From positions 2,418,001 to 2,482,000 of the forward strand of contig NZ_CP013481.2 in NCBI RefSeq assembly GCF_001465595.2: a stretch of 64,000 bases of DNA, given 5' to 3'. Positions 11,053 through 20,837 of the stretch are shown here, one piece after another. The DNA comes from Pandoraea apista. GTDB taxonomy: Bacteria > Pseudomonadota > Gammaproteobacteria > Burkholderiales > Burkholderiaceae. Each line of letters begins with the position of its first letter. The first letter of the stretch is position 1. Under the pieces are notes generated by a model. That model did not search any database. It was given only the letters and a program-made list of their open reading frames with translations, and was not told the origin of the DNA. The translations under genes were made by a program, and so were the position numbers.

Positions 11053-13466
11053 AATCCTCCCCCGGATCCGGATGTCGTATCGCCTTCTAACGGTAACAGA
11101 ATACAAAATGTACAACCATTCCGCACGCCGTCGATTTCATTGTTTTCTACCCAAAGACGGCCGTGGTGCGATTCAATGATCGAACGGCAGATATTCAGGC
11201 CCATGCCCATGCCGTCCGACTTAGTACTAAAAAAAGGTTCAAACAATCGTTCGATGGTGGCTTCGTCGACACCGGGCCCGTGATCAGAGACCTGGAATTC
11301 GATCGATTTGTCGCGGCGCTCAACGTGCAGACGCACCGTGGAATCACGTCGCTGACCTGGCGGCGGCGTGTAGCCATGCATCGCCTCTGCCGCGTTCTTG
11401 AGCAGGTTCACGAGCACCTGTTCGATGAGCACCGGATCAACGTTGATCTGCGGCAGGCCCGCCGGCAACTCGGTCACGATACGAATGCGGCGTTTGCGTG
11501 CCTCGATCTCTGCGAGACCGACGGCGTCCGCTACGATCTCATAAATCGATGACGGTTGGCGCTTGGGTTCGCTACGTTTTACGAATGCCCGGATTCGCTT
11601 GATGATCATGCCTGCACGAACTGCCTGCTGAGACGTTTTCTCCAGCGCGGGCAGCAACGTTTCCGGCGAGGTGCGACCGGCGCGTACGAGCGCAGCGGTA
11701 CCCATGCAGTAATTATTGATGGCGGCGAGCGGCTGGTTCAGCTCGTGGGCGAGCGACGAGGCCATCTCTCCCATCGTCGTCAGACGCCCTGTGAACTGCA
11801 GGCGTTCCTCTTCCTGACGAGCCAGCTCTTCCGCGTGACGCCGCGCCGTAATGTCGGTTGCCACCTGCAACTGTGCCAGATGGCCGTCGACCCACTGAAT
11901 ATACTGACGTCGGACTTCGAACCATTTCTGGTGCGTCGGCAGGTAGATTTCCTGCGTCTCGGCCGCCGTATCGGTAAGCGAGGCGGCGGGCAGTCCGGCA
12001 AATGCGTCGACCATGTCGATATGGTCGAGCGAGGCCGGCGAGAGTTCGCCTCCGCCGGACAACTCCAGATGACCTTCAGGGCGCGTGCCGAACAATTGGC
12101 GGTAGTAGCGGTTGGCGAACAGCAGTTCAGCCTTGTCGACAGCAAGCACGGATACCGACGCGTCGAGACTTTCGAGCACCGTCGTAAACCGCTCGTGAGC
12201 TGCGGCGAGTTCCTCTCGGGCCCGCTTCGGCTCGCTAATATCGGTTAGCGACGACATCCAGCCCGTCTGACGGCCGTGCGCGTCCACGAGCGGCGAGACG
12301 AACATGCGTGCGTAGAAGATCGTGCCGTCCTTGCGTTGCACGCGGATTTCGAATCCATGTGAGGGCGCCTTGCCACGTAGCGTCATGTCGATGCGACGTT
12401 GCATCTCGTGGATATCGTCTTTGGGCCAGTACGGATAGGGCGGCGCCCGGTTCATGAGATCCGGTTCATCCCAACCCGTCATCCGGCAGAACGCAGGGTT
12501 CACATACGTGATATGCCCCTGAAGATCGAGTACGCGCATGCCGATCACGATGGAGTTTTCCATCGCTCGCCGGAATGACGTTTCATTGAACAGCGCTTGC
12601 TGCGCCTCGAACCTTTGCCGCGTATGCCGCCAAAGGCTCCAGAGACTCCAGAGGACAAAGCAGGACAATCCTGCGATCAGCCAGACCAGCGTGTTGTTGA
12701 CGAAATTGCCGACGGCCGGATACGAGTAAATCCGTACGGCAAGGCTGTGGCCGGGCGGGTCGAGCAGCAACTCGTACGAGACGTCGCGCGGGAGCGGTGG
12801 CCGGGTCGATGTCGTCGCTAACTCGTTGTTATGGGTGTCGATGAACGACACCTTGAATTTGTCACCGAGTTCTTGCGGCAACTCGTGAATAAGCAAACCT
12901 TCCACGGAATACACGGCGCTGATTGTGCCGAGGAACTCGCGCTCGCGCAGTACGGGGACCTGCACGACGATGTAGCTCGCCCCGGACGCGTCGTAGATCA
13001 GCGTGGAGTAGGCCGACCCCTGCAAGCGCGACGCGAACGGCGAGTCGGCCGGCACCGCCCACTTCGGACGTTGCGATGCGTCGAGCCAATTCATGAAGAC
13101 GATGTCCGCATGATTCTGCATCAGTTCGCTCGCGGTATTCTGGAAGTGCGCGACGTCCTGTGGTTTTGCCGCCGTATCGCGGGCAAGCGAACTGATCTGG
13201 TCCTGAATGGCCAGCATATTGAGGCGGATCTGCTGCTGCGCCCATGCCACGTTCCGATACAGGGTGTCCTGCTGCTGCTCCGTCTCGCGCCGATTCAGAC
13301 TCCACAGAATCAAACTCATGACCACCAGGAAGATCACAATGGAGACGAGCGGGACCAGCAGGTAATAGTGCGACTCCGCGAACCCCTGCAACCAGCGGTT
13401 GGAGCGGGCAGGTGGGGTGGCAGACCGGGACGGCGGAGCGGAGTTGGCAAGGCGTGGCGAAAGCAT
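11049..13466 (-). CDS. Membrane PAS sensor histidine kinase (FixL-like)
   Basis: An 805-residue sensor kinase from the ATG at 13466. It has TM1 (about 35-58), a periplasmic sensing region of roughly 250 residues, TM2 (NNTLVWLIAGLSCFVLWSLW), then two PAS regions: the first contains MENSIVIGMRVLDLQG and the second begins FTTVLESLDASVSVLAV. The HisKA box carries the phospho-acceptor His574 (SSLAHELNQPLAAINNY). The HATPase domain has QVLVNLLKNAAEAM, DHGPGVDE and GMGMGLNICRSIIES. The pair with the response regulator is FixLJ-like but no haem-PAS can be claimed. It is divergent from aceE, about 340 bases away, suggesting control of pyruvate metabolism. Confidence 0.92.
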   Translation of the reverse strand: MLSPRLANSAPPSRSATPPARSNRWLQGFAESHYYLLVPLVSIVIFLVVMSLILWSLNRRETEQQQDTLYRNVAWAQQQIRLNMLAIQDQISSLARDTAAKPQDVAHFQNTASELMQNHADIVFMNWLDASQRPKWAVPADSPFASRLQGSAYSTLIYDASGASYIVVQVPVLREREFLGTISAVYSVEGLLIHELPQELGDKFKVSFIDTHNNELATTSTRPPLPRDVSYELLLDPPGHSLAVRIYSYPAVGNFVNNTLVWLIAGLSCFVLWSLWSLWRHTRQRFEAQQALFNETSFRRAMENSIVIGMRVLDLQGHITYVNPAFCRMTGWDEPDLMNRAPPYPYWPKDDIHEMQRRIDMTLRGKAPSHGFEIRVQRKDGTIFYARMFVSPLVDAHGRQTGWMSSLTDISEPKRAREELAAAHERFTTVLESLDASVSVLAVDKAELLFANRYYRQLFGTRPEGHLELSGGGELSPASLDHIDMVDAFAGLPAASLTDTAAETQEIYLPTHQKWFEVRRQYIQWVDGHLAQLQVATDITARRHAEELARQEEERLQFTGRLTTMGEMASSLAHELNQPLAAINNYCMGTAALVRAGRTSPETLLPALEKTSQQAVRAGMIIKRIRAFVKRSEPKRQPSSIYEIVADAVGLAEIEARKRRIRIVTELPAGLPQINVDPVLIEQVLVNLLKNAAEAMHGYTPPPGQRRDSTVRLHVERRDKSIEFQVSDHGPGVDEATIERLFEPFFSTKSDGMGMGLNICRSIIESHHGRLWVENNEIDGVRNGCTFCILLPLEGDTTSGSGGGL

Positions 13467-13662
13467 GGCGAGATTGTAGCGCAGGCCGGGCGGTTTCCCT
13501 CTGCCGGAACGTGATGGGAATAGCTTTTCGGAGGCGTCCGATGTTTTCGGTAAGACAGCAGCGCAAATTGATACTGAGACCGATCGGTACGCGATCAAAT
13601 CGTGGTGTGATAGCGCCAGCAACCCCTTGATTTTATGTGCACTGCAACAGAATTCCGCATTA

Positions 13663-13723
13663 TGAAATTTACTATCGTAATCTGAAATTTCGCTTGCGGA
13701 GGCTGGATTAACCTTCGTACAAT
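13663..13723 (+). promoter_or_regulatory. Candidate aceE promoter with upstream direct repeats
   Basis: TTGCGG (13694-13699) and TACAAT (13718-13723), spaced 18 bases, form a plausible sigma-70 promoter 86 bases before aceE. Immediately upstream are two TGAAATTT repeats (13663-13670 and 13683-13690) exactly 20 bases apart, about two helical turns, the second being part of the palindrome GAAATTTC. The rest of the 340-base gap between the kinase gene and aceE shows no gene. Confidence 0.5.
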
Positions 13724-13808
13724 GCCCCGGTAAAAAAGCCGGTGGGCCCGTCCATGAAGCGGGTATCGACCGTTACGCCAACCCGCTAACGACAGACAAG
13801 GAGACACC

Positions 13809-16496
13809 ATGTCCGCCGTACCTGAAGAAGCCCTGAAGATCGTATCCCCTGCGGACGTCGATCCCCAAGAAACGCAAGAATGGCTGGCCTCGCTCGAAGG
13901 CGTGCTGGCTGCCGAGGGCCCGGAACGTGCCCACTACCTGCTTGAGAAGCTGATCGAGTTCGCGCGCATCAATGGCGAACATCACCCGTTCTCGGCAAAC
14001 ACCCCCTATATCAACACCATCCCCGTCGACCAGCAGGCCCGTATTCCGGGTGATCAGGACATCGAGCACAAGATCCGCTCGTACACGCGCTGGAATGCGA
14101 TCGCGATGGTGCTGCGTGCCGGCAAGGACACGAACGTTGGCGGTCACATCGCTTCGTTCGCCTCGGCTGCAACGCTGTATGACGTTGGTTTCAATCACTT
14201 CTGGCATGCCCCTTCCGAGAAGCACGGTGGCGACCTCGTCTTCGTGCAAGGTCACTCGTCGCCGGGTGTCTACAGCCGCGCTTTCCTGCTGGGCCGTCTT
14301 GAGATGACTCAGTTGGAGAACTTCCGTCAGGAAGTGGATGGTGGCGGCCTGTCGTCGTACCCGCACCCCTGGCTGATGCCGGACTTCTGGCAGTTCCCGA
14401 CGGTGTCGATGGGGCTGGGTCCGATCATGGCGATCTACCAAGCTCGCTTCATGAAGTACCTGGAGTCGCGCAACATCGTGAAGACCGAGGGCCGAAAGGT
14501 CTGGGCATTTCTCGGCGATGGCGAGACGGACGAGCCGGAATCGCTGGGCGCCATCGGCATGGCCGGTCGCGAGCAGCTCGACAACCTTGTGTTCGTTATC
14601 AACTGTAATTTGCAGCGCCTGGACGGCCCGGTGCGCGGCAACGGCAAGATCATCCAGGAACTCGAATCGGAATTCCGTGGTGCTGGCTGGAACGTGATCA
14701 AAGTCATCTGGGGCAGCCGTTGGGATTCGCTCTTGGCTCGCGACAAGAAGGGCCTGCTCATGAAGCGCATGATGGAGTGCGTGGACGGCGAGTATCAGAC
14801 GTACAAGTCGAAGGATGGCGCCTACGTGCGCGAGAACTTCTTCAACACGCCGGAACTGAAGGCGATGGTCGCCGATTGGTCCGACGAGGACATCTGGGCG
14901 CTGAACCGAGGCGGTCACGATCCGCACAAGATCTACGCAGCCTATCAGTCGGCCACCCAGCATAAGGGCCAGCCGACCGTCATCCTGGCCAAGACCATCA
15001 AGGGCTATGGCATGGGCGAAGCCGGTCAGGCCATGAACATTACCCACCAGCAGAAAAAGATGCCGGTGGAGTCGCTCAAGAAGTTCCGCGACCAGTTCAA
15101 GCTGCCGATTTCGGACGATGAGATTGCCGACGTGCCGTACCTGAAGTTCGAGGAAGGTTCGAAGGAACTGGAGTACATGCGTGCTCGCCGTATGGAGCTG
15201 GGCGGCTATCTGCCGCAGCGCCGCACCAAGGCGGCTTCGCTGCCGGTGCCTGCGCTGAGCGCATTCGACGCTCTGCTCAAGGCGACGGCAGAAGGCCGTG
15301 AGATTTCCACGACGATGGCGTTTGTGCGTATTCTCAACGTGCTGCTCAAGGACAAAGCGCTGGGTCAGCGTATCGTGCCGATCGTGCCGGATGAGTCGCG
15401 TACGTTCGGCATGGAAGGCCTGTTCCGCCAGATTGGTATCTGGAGCCAGGTCGGTCAGCGTTACATCCCGCAGGATCAGGATCAACTGATGTTCTACCGC
15501 GAATCAGAGAGCGGTCAGATTCTGCAGGAAGGTATCAACGAAGCCGGCGGTATGTGTGACTGGATCGCGGCTGCGACGTCGTACTCGACGCACGGCGAGA
15601 CGATGATTCCGTTCTACATCTTCTATTCGATGTTCGGCTTCCAGCGCATTGGCGATCTGGCCTGGGCGGCTGGCGACATGCGTGCCCGCGGTTTCCTCGT
15701 GGGTGGCACGGCCGGTCGTACGACGTTGAACGGCGAAGGTTTGCAGCATGAGGACGGCCACTCGCTGCTGTGGGCGTCGTCGATTCCAAACTGCCTGCCG
15801 TACGATCCGACGTTCGCATACGAACTCGCCGTGATCGTTCAGGACGGTCTGCGCCGCATGGTGCAGGATCAGGAAGACGTGTACTACTACCTGACCGTGA
15901 TGAACGAAAACTACGCACATCCGGCTATGCCGGAAGGCGTGGAGCAAGACATCCTGAAGGGGATGTACGCGTTCCGTCGCGGTGTGGACAACAGCAAGGC
16001 GCCGCGTGTGCAACTGCTGGGTTCGGGCACGATCTTCAACGAAGTGATCGCTGCTGCCGAAATGCTCAAGAACGATTGGGGTGTCGAATCGGATCTGTGG
16101 AGCTGCCCGAGCTTCACGGAGCTGGCTCGCGAAGGTAACGATGTTGCACGCTACAATCTGCTGCACCCGACCGAGACGGCGCGTCTGACGCATGTCGAGA
16201 AGTGCCTGAACGACACCCGGGGTCCGGTTATCGCATCGACCGACTATATCCGCACGTATGCCGACCAGATTCGTCCGTTCGTGCGTGGTCGTTATGTGGT
16301 GCTCGGCACCGACGGCTACGGCCGTTCGGATACGCGTGAGAAGCTGCGTCACTTCTTCGAGGTGGATCGTAACTGGGTCACGGTCGCTGCTCTGAAGGCA
16401 CTGGCCGATGAAGGCACGCTGCCGGCAAGCAAGGTCGCCGAAGCGATTGCCAAGTACAACCTGGATCCGAACAAACCCAACCCGATGACCGTCTAA
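13809..16496 (+). CDS. aceE: Pyruvate dehydrogenase E1 component, homodimeric type
   Basis: The thiamine-diphosphate-dependent E1 decarboxylates pyruvate and acetylates the lipoyl groups of E2. The 895 residues match the single-chain E1 of proteobacteria. The ThDP/Mg2+ motif is GDGETDEPES...NLVFVINCN (near 235-265), and QEGINEAGG appears later in the pyrimidine-binding half. AAGGAG lies seven bases before the ATG. It is first in the operon with aceF, a proteasome-like gene and lpdA. Confidence 0.98.
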   Translation: MSAVPEEALKIVSPADVDPQETQEWLASLEGVLAAEGPERAHYLLEKLIEFARINGEHHPFSANTPYINTIPVDQQARIPGDQDIEHKIRSYTRWNAIAMVLRAGKDTNVGGHIASFASAATLYDVGFNHFWHAPSEKHGGDLVFVQGHSSPGVYSRAFLLGRLEMTQLENFRQEVDGGGLSSYPHPWLMPDFWQFPTVSMGLGPIMAIYQARFMKYLESRNIVKTEGRKVWAFLGDGETDEPESLGAIGMAGREQLDNLVFVINCNLQRLDGPVRGNGKIIQELESEFRGAGWNVIKVIWGSRWDSLLARDKKGLLMKRMMECVDGEYQTYKSKDGAYVRENFFNTPELKAMVADWSDEDIWALNRGGHDPHKIYAAYQSATQHKGQPTVILAKTIKGYGMGEAGQAMNITHQQKKMPVESLKKFRDQFKLPISDDEIADVPYLKFEEGSKELEYMRARRMELGGYLPQRRTKAASLPVPALSAFDALLKATAEGREISTTMAFVRILNVLLKDKALGQRIVPIVPDESRTFGMEGLFRQIGIWSQVGQRYIPQDQDQLMFYRESESGQILQEGINEAGGMCDWIAAATSYSTHGETMIPFYIFYSMFGFQRIGDLAWAAGDMRARGFLVGGTAGRTTLNGEGLQHEDGHSLLWASSIPNCLPYDPTFAYELAVIVQDGLRRMVQDQEDVYYYLTVMNENYAHPAMPEGVEQDILKGMYAFRRGVDNSKAPRVQLLGSGTIFNEVIAAAEMLKNDWGVESDLWSCPSFTELAREGNDVARYNLLHPTETARLTHVEKCLNDTRGPVIASTDYIRTYADQIRPFVRGRYVVLGTDGYGRSDTREKLRHFFEVDRNWVTVAALKALADEGTLPASKVAEAIAKYNLDPNKPNPMTV

Positions 16497-16593
16497 AGGC
16501 CGCTTCGCGCGGCGTGCGTAACCGTCAGCCGCTCTTGGGCGGCCGGCGGGTGCGCGCTGCACGTTAAGCGCAGCCTCGAGGAGACTGTGGAAA

Positions 16594-18264
16594 ATGAGTC
16601 AAGTGATCGAAGTGAAAGTCCCGGATATCGGTGACTTCAAGGACTTGCCCGTCATCGACGTGCTGGTCAAGGCGGGCGATAAGATCGATGCCGAGCAGGC
16701 CCTGATCACGCTGGAGTCGGATAAGGCAACCATGGATGTGCCGAGCCCGGCCGCCGGGACCATCAAGGCACTGAGCCTGAAGGTCGGCGACGAAGTATCT
16801 GAGGGGTCCCTCATTCTGACGCTCGAGACGGCGAACGGCTCGGGCGCACAGGCAAACGGTGCTGCGGCACCGGCACCGGCTGCGGCCCCGCAAGCCGCCG
16901 CCCCGGCACCTGCCCCTGCAGCAGCGCCGGCCGCACCGGCTGCTAGCGGCAGTACGAGCAAGATCGACGTGAAGGTGCCGGATATCGGCGGTTACGACGA
17001 TGTGCCGGTGATCGACGTGCTGGTCAAAGTGGGCGACACCGTGACGGCAGAGCAATCGCTCGTTACGCTGGAGTCGGACAAGGCATCGATGGACGTGCCG
17101 AGCCCGGCGGCAGGTGTGGTCAAGGAACTGAAGGTTAAAGTGGGCGACAAGGTGTCGGAAGGCACGTTGATCGTTGTGCTGGAAGGCGCTGCGCCGGCCA
17201 AAGCTGCCGCCCCGGCCGCTGCCCCGGCATCGGCACCGGCGGCCCAGAGTGCAGCCCCGGTCGCGCCGGCTCCCGTTGCAGCCCCGGCACCTGCTGCCGC
17301 CCCGGCTGCGTCTGCCGCAGTGAGCAACGCTGGCACTCAGCCGATCAGCCACGCCAGCCCGTCGGTGCGCAAGTTTGCCCGCGAACTGGGTGTCGACGTT
17401 ACGCAAGTGAAGGGCACGGGTCCGAAGGGGCGCGTGGTCGTCGACGACGTGCGCAACTTCATCAAGAGCGCGCTCGCGGGCAACCGTCCGGCAACGGCAG
17501 GTGCCGCACCGGCAGGTGGCGGCGAACTGAATCTGCTGCCGTGGCCCAAGGTCGATTTCTCGAAGTTCGGTCCGGTCGAACCGAAGGCACTGTCGCGCAT
17601 CAAGAAGATTTCGGGCGCGAACCTGCATCGCAACTGGGTCATGATCCCGCACGTCACGAACAACGACGAAGCGGATATCGGCGAACTCGAAGCGTTCCGT
17701 GTGCAGTTGAATAAGGAAAACGAAAAGGCCGGAGTCAAGGTAACGATGCTGGCTTTCGTGATCAAGGCCTGTGTCCTGGCCCTGAAGAAATTCCCGACGT
17801 TCAACGCGAGCCTCGACGGCGACAACCTCGTCTTCAAGCAGTACTTCCACATCGGCTTTGCGGCGGATACGCCCAACGGTCTCGTTGTGCCGGTCGTTCG
17901 CGATGCAGACAAGAAGGGCGTGTTCGAGATTGCCCGTGAGACGTCGGAACTGGCCAAGCTCGCTCGCGAAGGCAAGCTCAAGCCGGATCAGATGCAAGGC
18001 GGCTGCTTCTCGATCTCGTCGCTCGGCGGTATCGGCGGCACGACCTTCACGCCGATCATCAACGCACCGGAAGTGGCCATTCTGGGCCTGTCGCGTTCGT
18101 ATCAGAAGCCGGTGTGGGACGAGCGCAAGCAACAGTTCCTGCCGCAACTGACGCTGCCACTGTCGTTGTCCTACGATCACCGCGTAATCGATGGCGCCGA
18201 AGCCGCACGCTTCAACGCCTACCTGGGTCAACTGTTGCAGGACTTCCGTCGCGCAATGCTGTGA
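16594..18264 (+). CDS. aceF: Pyruvate dehydrogenase E2, dihydrolipoamide acetyltransferase
   Basis: The E2 core transfers acetyl groups to CoA. The 556 residues hold two lipoyl domains (about 2-76 and 125-200), each with the lipoylated lysine in ESDKA(T/S)MDVP, joined by Ala/Pro-rich linkers. A peripheral-subunit-binding domain follows (PSVRKFARELGVDVTQVKG) and then the catalytic domain, with the active-site motif DHRVIDGAEA near the C-terminus. Two lipoyl domains is within the normal range (E. coli has three). Confidence 0.97.
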   Translation: MSQVIEVKVPDIGDFKDLPVIDVLVKAGDKIDAEQALITLESDKATMDVPSPAAGTIKALSLKVGDEVSEGSLILTLETANGSGAQANGAAAPAPAAAPQAAAPAPAPAAAPAAPAASGSTSKIDVKVPDIGGYDDVPVIDVLVKVGDTVTAEQSLVTLESDKASMDVPSPAAGVVKELKVKVGDKVSEGTLIVVLEGAAPAKAAAPAAAPASAPAAQSAAPVAPAPVAAPAPAAAPAASAAVSNAGTQPISHASPSVRKFARELGVDVTQVKGTGPKGRVVVDDVRNFIKSALAGNRPATAGAAPAGGGELNLLPWPKVDFSKFGPVEPKALSRIKKISGANLHRNWVMIPHVTNNDEADIGELEAFRVQLNKENEKAGVKVTMLAFVIKACVLALKKFPTFNASLDGDNLVFKQYFHIGFAADTPNGLVVPVVRDADKKGVFEIARETSELAKLAREGKLKPDQMQGGCFSISSLGGIGGTTFTPIINAPEVAILGLSRSYQKPVWDERKQQFLPQLTLPLSLSYDHRVIDGAEAARFNAYLGQLLQDFRRAML

Positions 18265-18346
18265 CAAGCGAACGCCGCCGGCTGCGCGTAAGTGCAACTG
18301 GCGGCGCTCGCGCGACAGCTTCAGGATCTGGACGGGGAGGGGCATC

Positions 18347-18928
18347 ATGACCACCGTGGTAGTCGTTAAGAAGGCAGGTGAGATCGCCATTGCCGCCGAT
18401 TCGTTAGTGACGTTCGGCGACACGCGGCTCTCGCAATCGTACGAGGAAAATCGCAAGGTTTTTCTCGTGGGCGATTCCTATGTCGGCCTCGCGGGCACGA
18501 CCGCACACTTTCCGGTCATGCGAGCGATTCTTTCCGGCATGGCCGACGAATGTCGTTTGCACTCGCGCGACGAAGTGTTTCGCACGTTCTGCCGCGTCCA
18601 TCAGAAGCTCAAGGAAGAGTATTTCCTCAACACCAAGGAAGAAGAAGACGATCCGTACGAGTCGTCGCAGATCACCAGCGTGATCGCGAATCCGACTGGC
18701 ATTTACGGGGTCTATTCCTACCGGGAAGTGTTTGTTTTCGATCGGTTCTGGGGGATCGGTTCGGGGCGCAACTTCGCGCTCGGTGCCATGTATGCCCTCT
18801 ACGACCAGGATCTGAGCGCTAGCGCCATCGCCGAAGCGGGCGTGAAGGCGGGGGCGGAGTTCGACAAGAGTTCCGCCGGCCCGTTTCAGGTGCATGCGTT
18901 TCCGATCGATCCCACCATCAAGTCATAA
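18347..18928 (+). CDS. Proteasome-like Ntn-hydrolase, betaproteobacterial proteasome homologue (BPH) type
   Basis: A 193-residue protein with the N-terminal-nucleophile hydrolase fold of proteasome beta subunits and HslV. Starting at ATG 18347, removal of Met exposes Thr1 (TTVVVVKKAG), and Asp17 falls in the proteasome-like position (IAIAADS); Lys36 is a candidate for the catalytic lysine (NRKVF). Later family-like stretches are VGLAGTTAHFP, SSQITSVIAN and IGSGRNFALGAMYALYD. No propeptide or ATPase partner gene is nearby. It resembles the BPH family described in betaproteobacteria and is distinct from larger Anbu proteins. I recall that such genes are sometimes mislabelled MFS transporter, which the soluble sequence excludes. 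It sits 82 bases after aceF and 20 before lpdA. Confidence 0.78.
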   Translation: MTTVVVVKKAGEIAIAADSLVTFGDTRLSQSYEENRKVFLVGDSYVGLAGTTAHFPVMRAILSGMADECRLHSRDEVFRTFCRVHQKLKEEYFLNTKEEEDDPYESSQITSVIANPTGIYGVYSYREVFVFDRFWGIGSGRNFALGAMYALYDQDLSASAIAEAGVKAGAEFDKSSAGPFQVHAFPIDPTIKS

Positions 18929-18948
18929 ATGCGACAGGGAGACCCCGC

Positions 18949-20727
18949 ATGAGTCTCATTGAAGTCAAGGTGCCGGACATCGGCGCAGAGGGCGTGGATG
19001 TCATCGAAGTGATGATCAAGCCGGGCGACAAGATCGCCAAGGAAGCGTCGCTCATCACGCTGGAGTCCGACAAGGCCTCCATGGAAGTGCCGTCGGAAGT
19101 GTCGGGCACGGTCAAGGAAGTGAAAATCAAGGTGGGCGACAAGGCCAGCCAAGGCACGCTGATTGCGCTTATCGAAGCCGACGATGCGGGTGCCGGCAAG
19201 GCCGCTGCCCCGGTAACCGCGCCTGCTCCGGCTGCGCCTGCGGCACCTGCGCCAGCGCCCGCAGCTCAGCCGAGCGCTCCGGCACCCGCCGCTGCCAAGC
19301 ATAGCGGTGGCGCAGACACCGAGTGCGACGTGCTCGTGCTGGGCGCCGGCCCGGGGGGATACTCGGCCGCTTTCCGTAGCGCTGATCTGGGCCGCAAGAC
19401 GGTCCTCGTCGAGCGCTATGCAACGCTCGGCGGCGTGTGCCTGAACGTGGGCTGCATTCCTTCGAAGGCGCTGCTCCATACGGCGGCAGTCCTGGAAGAG
19501 GCGCAATCGCTGGGTCATCACGGCATCTCGTTCGGCAAACCCGAAATCGATCTCGACAAGCTGCGTGCCTACAAGGAAAGCGTTGTCGGCAAGCTCACGG
19601 GCGGTCTGGCCGGCATGGCCAAGATGCGCAAGGTGGAAGTCGTACGTGGTGTGGGTACGTTCCTCGATCCGAACCACATCGAAGTGGTGGCCGAAGACGG
19701 CAGCAAGCGCACGGTGAAGTTCGCCCAAGCCATCATTGCTGCGGGCTCGCAAGCGGTGAAGTTGCCGTTCCTGCCGGAAGATCCGCGTATCGTCGATTCG
19801 ACCGGCGCGCTCGAACTGCGTCAACTGCCGAAGAAGATGCTGGTCATCGGTGGCGGCATCATCGGCCTTGAAATGGCGACGGTCTACAGCGCTCTGGGTA
19901 CCGAGATCGACGTTGTGGAAATGCTCGATGGTCTGATGCAAGGCGCCGACCGCGATCTGGTCAAGGTCTGGGAAAAGATGAACGCGAAGCGCTTTGGCCG
20001 CGTCATGCTCAAGACCAAGACGGTGGGGGCGGAGGCCAAGCCCGATGGCATCTACGTGAAGTTCGAAGGCGAAGCTGCCCCGGCAGAGCCGCAACGCTAC
20101 GATCTCGTGCTGGTTGCGGTGGGCCGTAGCCCGAACGGCAAGAAGATTGGTGCCGAGAATGCCGGCGTATCGGTGGGCGAGCGCGGGTTCATCTCCGTCG
20201 ATAAGCAAATGCGCACCAACGTGCCGAACATCTTCGCGATCGGCGACATCGTGGGTCAGCCGATGCTTGCACACAAGGCGGTGCACGAAGCGCATGTCGC
20301 CGCCGAAGCGGCTGCGGGAGAGAAGGCTTATTTTGATGCCATTCAGATTCCGTCGGTGGCCTACACCGATCCGGAAGTGGCATGGGCCGGCAAGACGGAA
20401 GACCAGCTGAAGGCGGAAGGCGTGAAGTACGGCAAGGCAGTGTTCCCGTGGGCAGCCTCGGGCCGCGCTATTGCCAATGGTCGCGACGAGGGCTTTACCA
20501 AGCTGCTGTTCGACGAAGAGACACATCGCATTGTGGGTGGCGCGATCGTTGGCACTCATGCCGGGGATCTGATCGGCGAATTGTGTCTGGCAGTGGAAAT
20601 GGGGGCAGACGCCGTCGACATCGGCAAGACGATTCATCCGCACCCGACGCTGGCCGAGTCGATTGGCATGGCTGCGGAGATCTACGAAGGGGTTTGCACC
20701 GACGTACCGCCGGCTCGCAAGAAGTAA
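18949..20727 (+). CDS. lpdA: Dihydrolipoamide dehydrogenase (E3) with N-terminal lipoyl domain
   Basis: E3 reoxidises the lipoyl groups of E2 with FAD and NAD+. The 592 residues begin with a lipoyl domain (1-75, ESDKASMEVP) and an Ala/Pro linker, then a full pyridine nucleotide-disulphide oxidoreductase: FAD motif VLVLGAGPGGYSAAF, redox cysteines in GGVCLNVGCIPSKALL, NAD motif VIGGGIIGLEMA and the C-terminal active-site His in HPHPTLAES. A lipoyl-bearing E3 is usual for the pyruvate dehydrogenase E3 of Burkholderiales and Neisseria. Confidence 0.97.
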   Translation: MSLIEVKVPDIGAEGVDVIEVMIKPGDKIAKEASLITLESDKASMEVPSEVSGTVKEVKIKVGDKASQGTLIALIEADDAGAGKAAAPVTAPAPAAPAAPAPAPAAQPSAPAPAAAKHSGGADTECDVLVLGAGPGGYSAAFRSADLGRKTVLVERYATLGGVCLNVGCIPSKALLHTAAVLEEAQSLGHHGISFGKPEIDLDKLRAYKESVVGKLTGGLAGMAKMRKVEVVRGVGTFLDPNHIEVVAEDGSKRTVKFAQAIIAAGSQAVKLPFLPEDPRIVDSTGALELRQLPKKMLVIGGGIIGLEMATVYSALGTEIDVVEMLDGLMQGADRDLVKVWEKMNAKRFGRVMLKTKTVGAEAKPDGIYVKFEGEAAPAEPQRYDLVLVAVGRSPNGKKIGAENAGVSVGERGFISVDKQMRTNVPNIFAIGDIVGQPMLAHKAVHEAHVAAEAAAGEKAYFDAIQIPSVAYTDPEVAWAGKTEDQLKAEGVKYGKAVFPWAASGRAIANGRDEGFTKLLFDEETHRIVGGAIVGTHAGDLIGELCLAVEMGADAVDIGKTIHPHPTLAESIGMAAEIYEGVCTDVPPARKK

Positions 20728-20837
20728 GGCAGTTTTCGGCGTATCGACGCTTGCCATCGCGCAGTCGCGGTACGGGCGTCGAACGTTGGCAGACGCCGGT
20801 TCAGGTATTACGGCGTCACGGCATCGGCCTGAAAAAA

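Noticed and set aside
13773..15485. 570-codon reverse-strand frame across aceE
   Set aside because: Antisense shadow of aceE caused by GC-rich codon use; no family resemblance and no ribosome site, while the forward frame is unmistakably E1.
16564..18456. 630-codon reverse-strand frame across aceF
   Set aside because: Arg/Gly/Cys-rich antisense shadow; aceF on the forward strand accounts for the coding signal.
18347..18928. MFS transporter label sometimes given to proteins like this
   Set aside because: The sequence has no set of membrane segments and shows an N-terminal Thr nucleophile arrangement instead.
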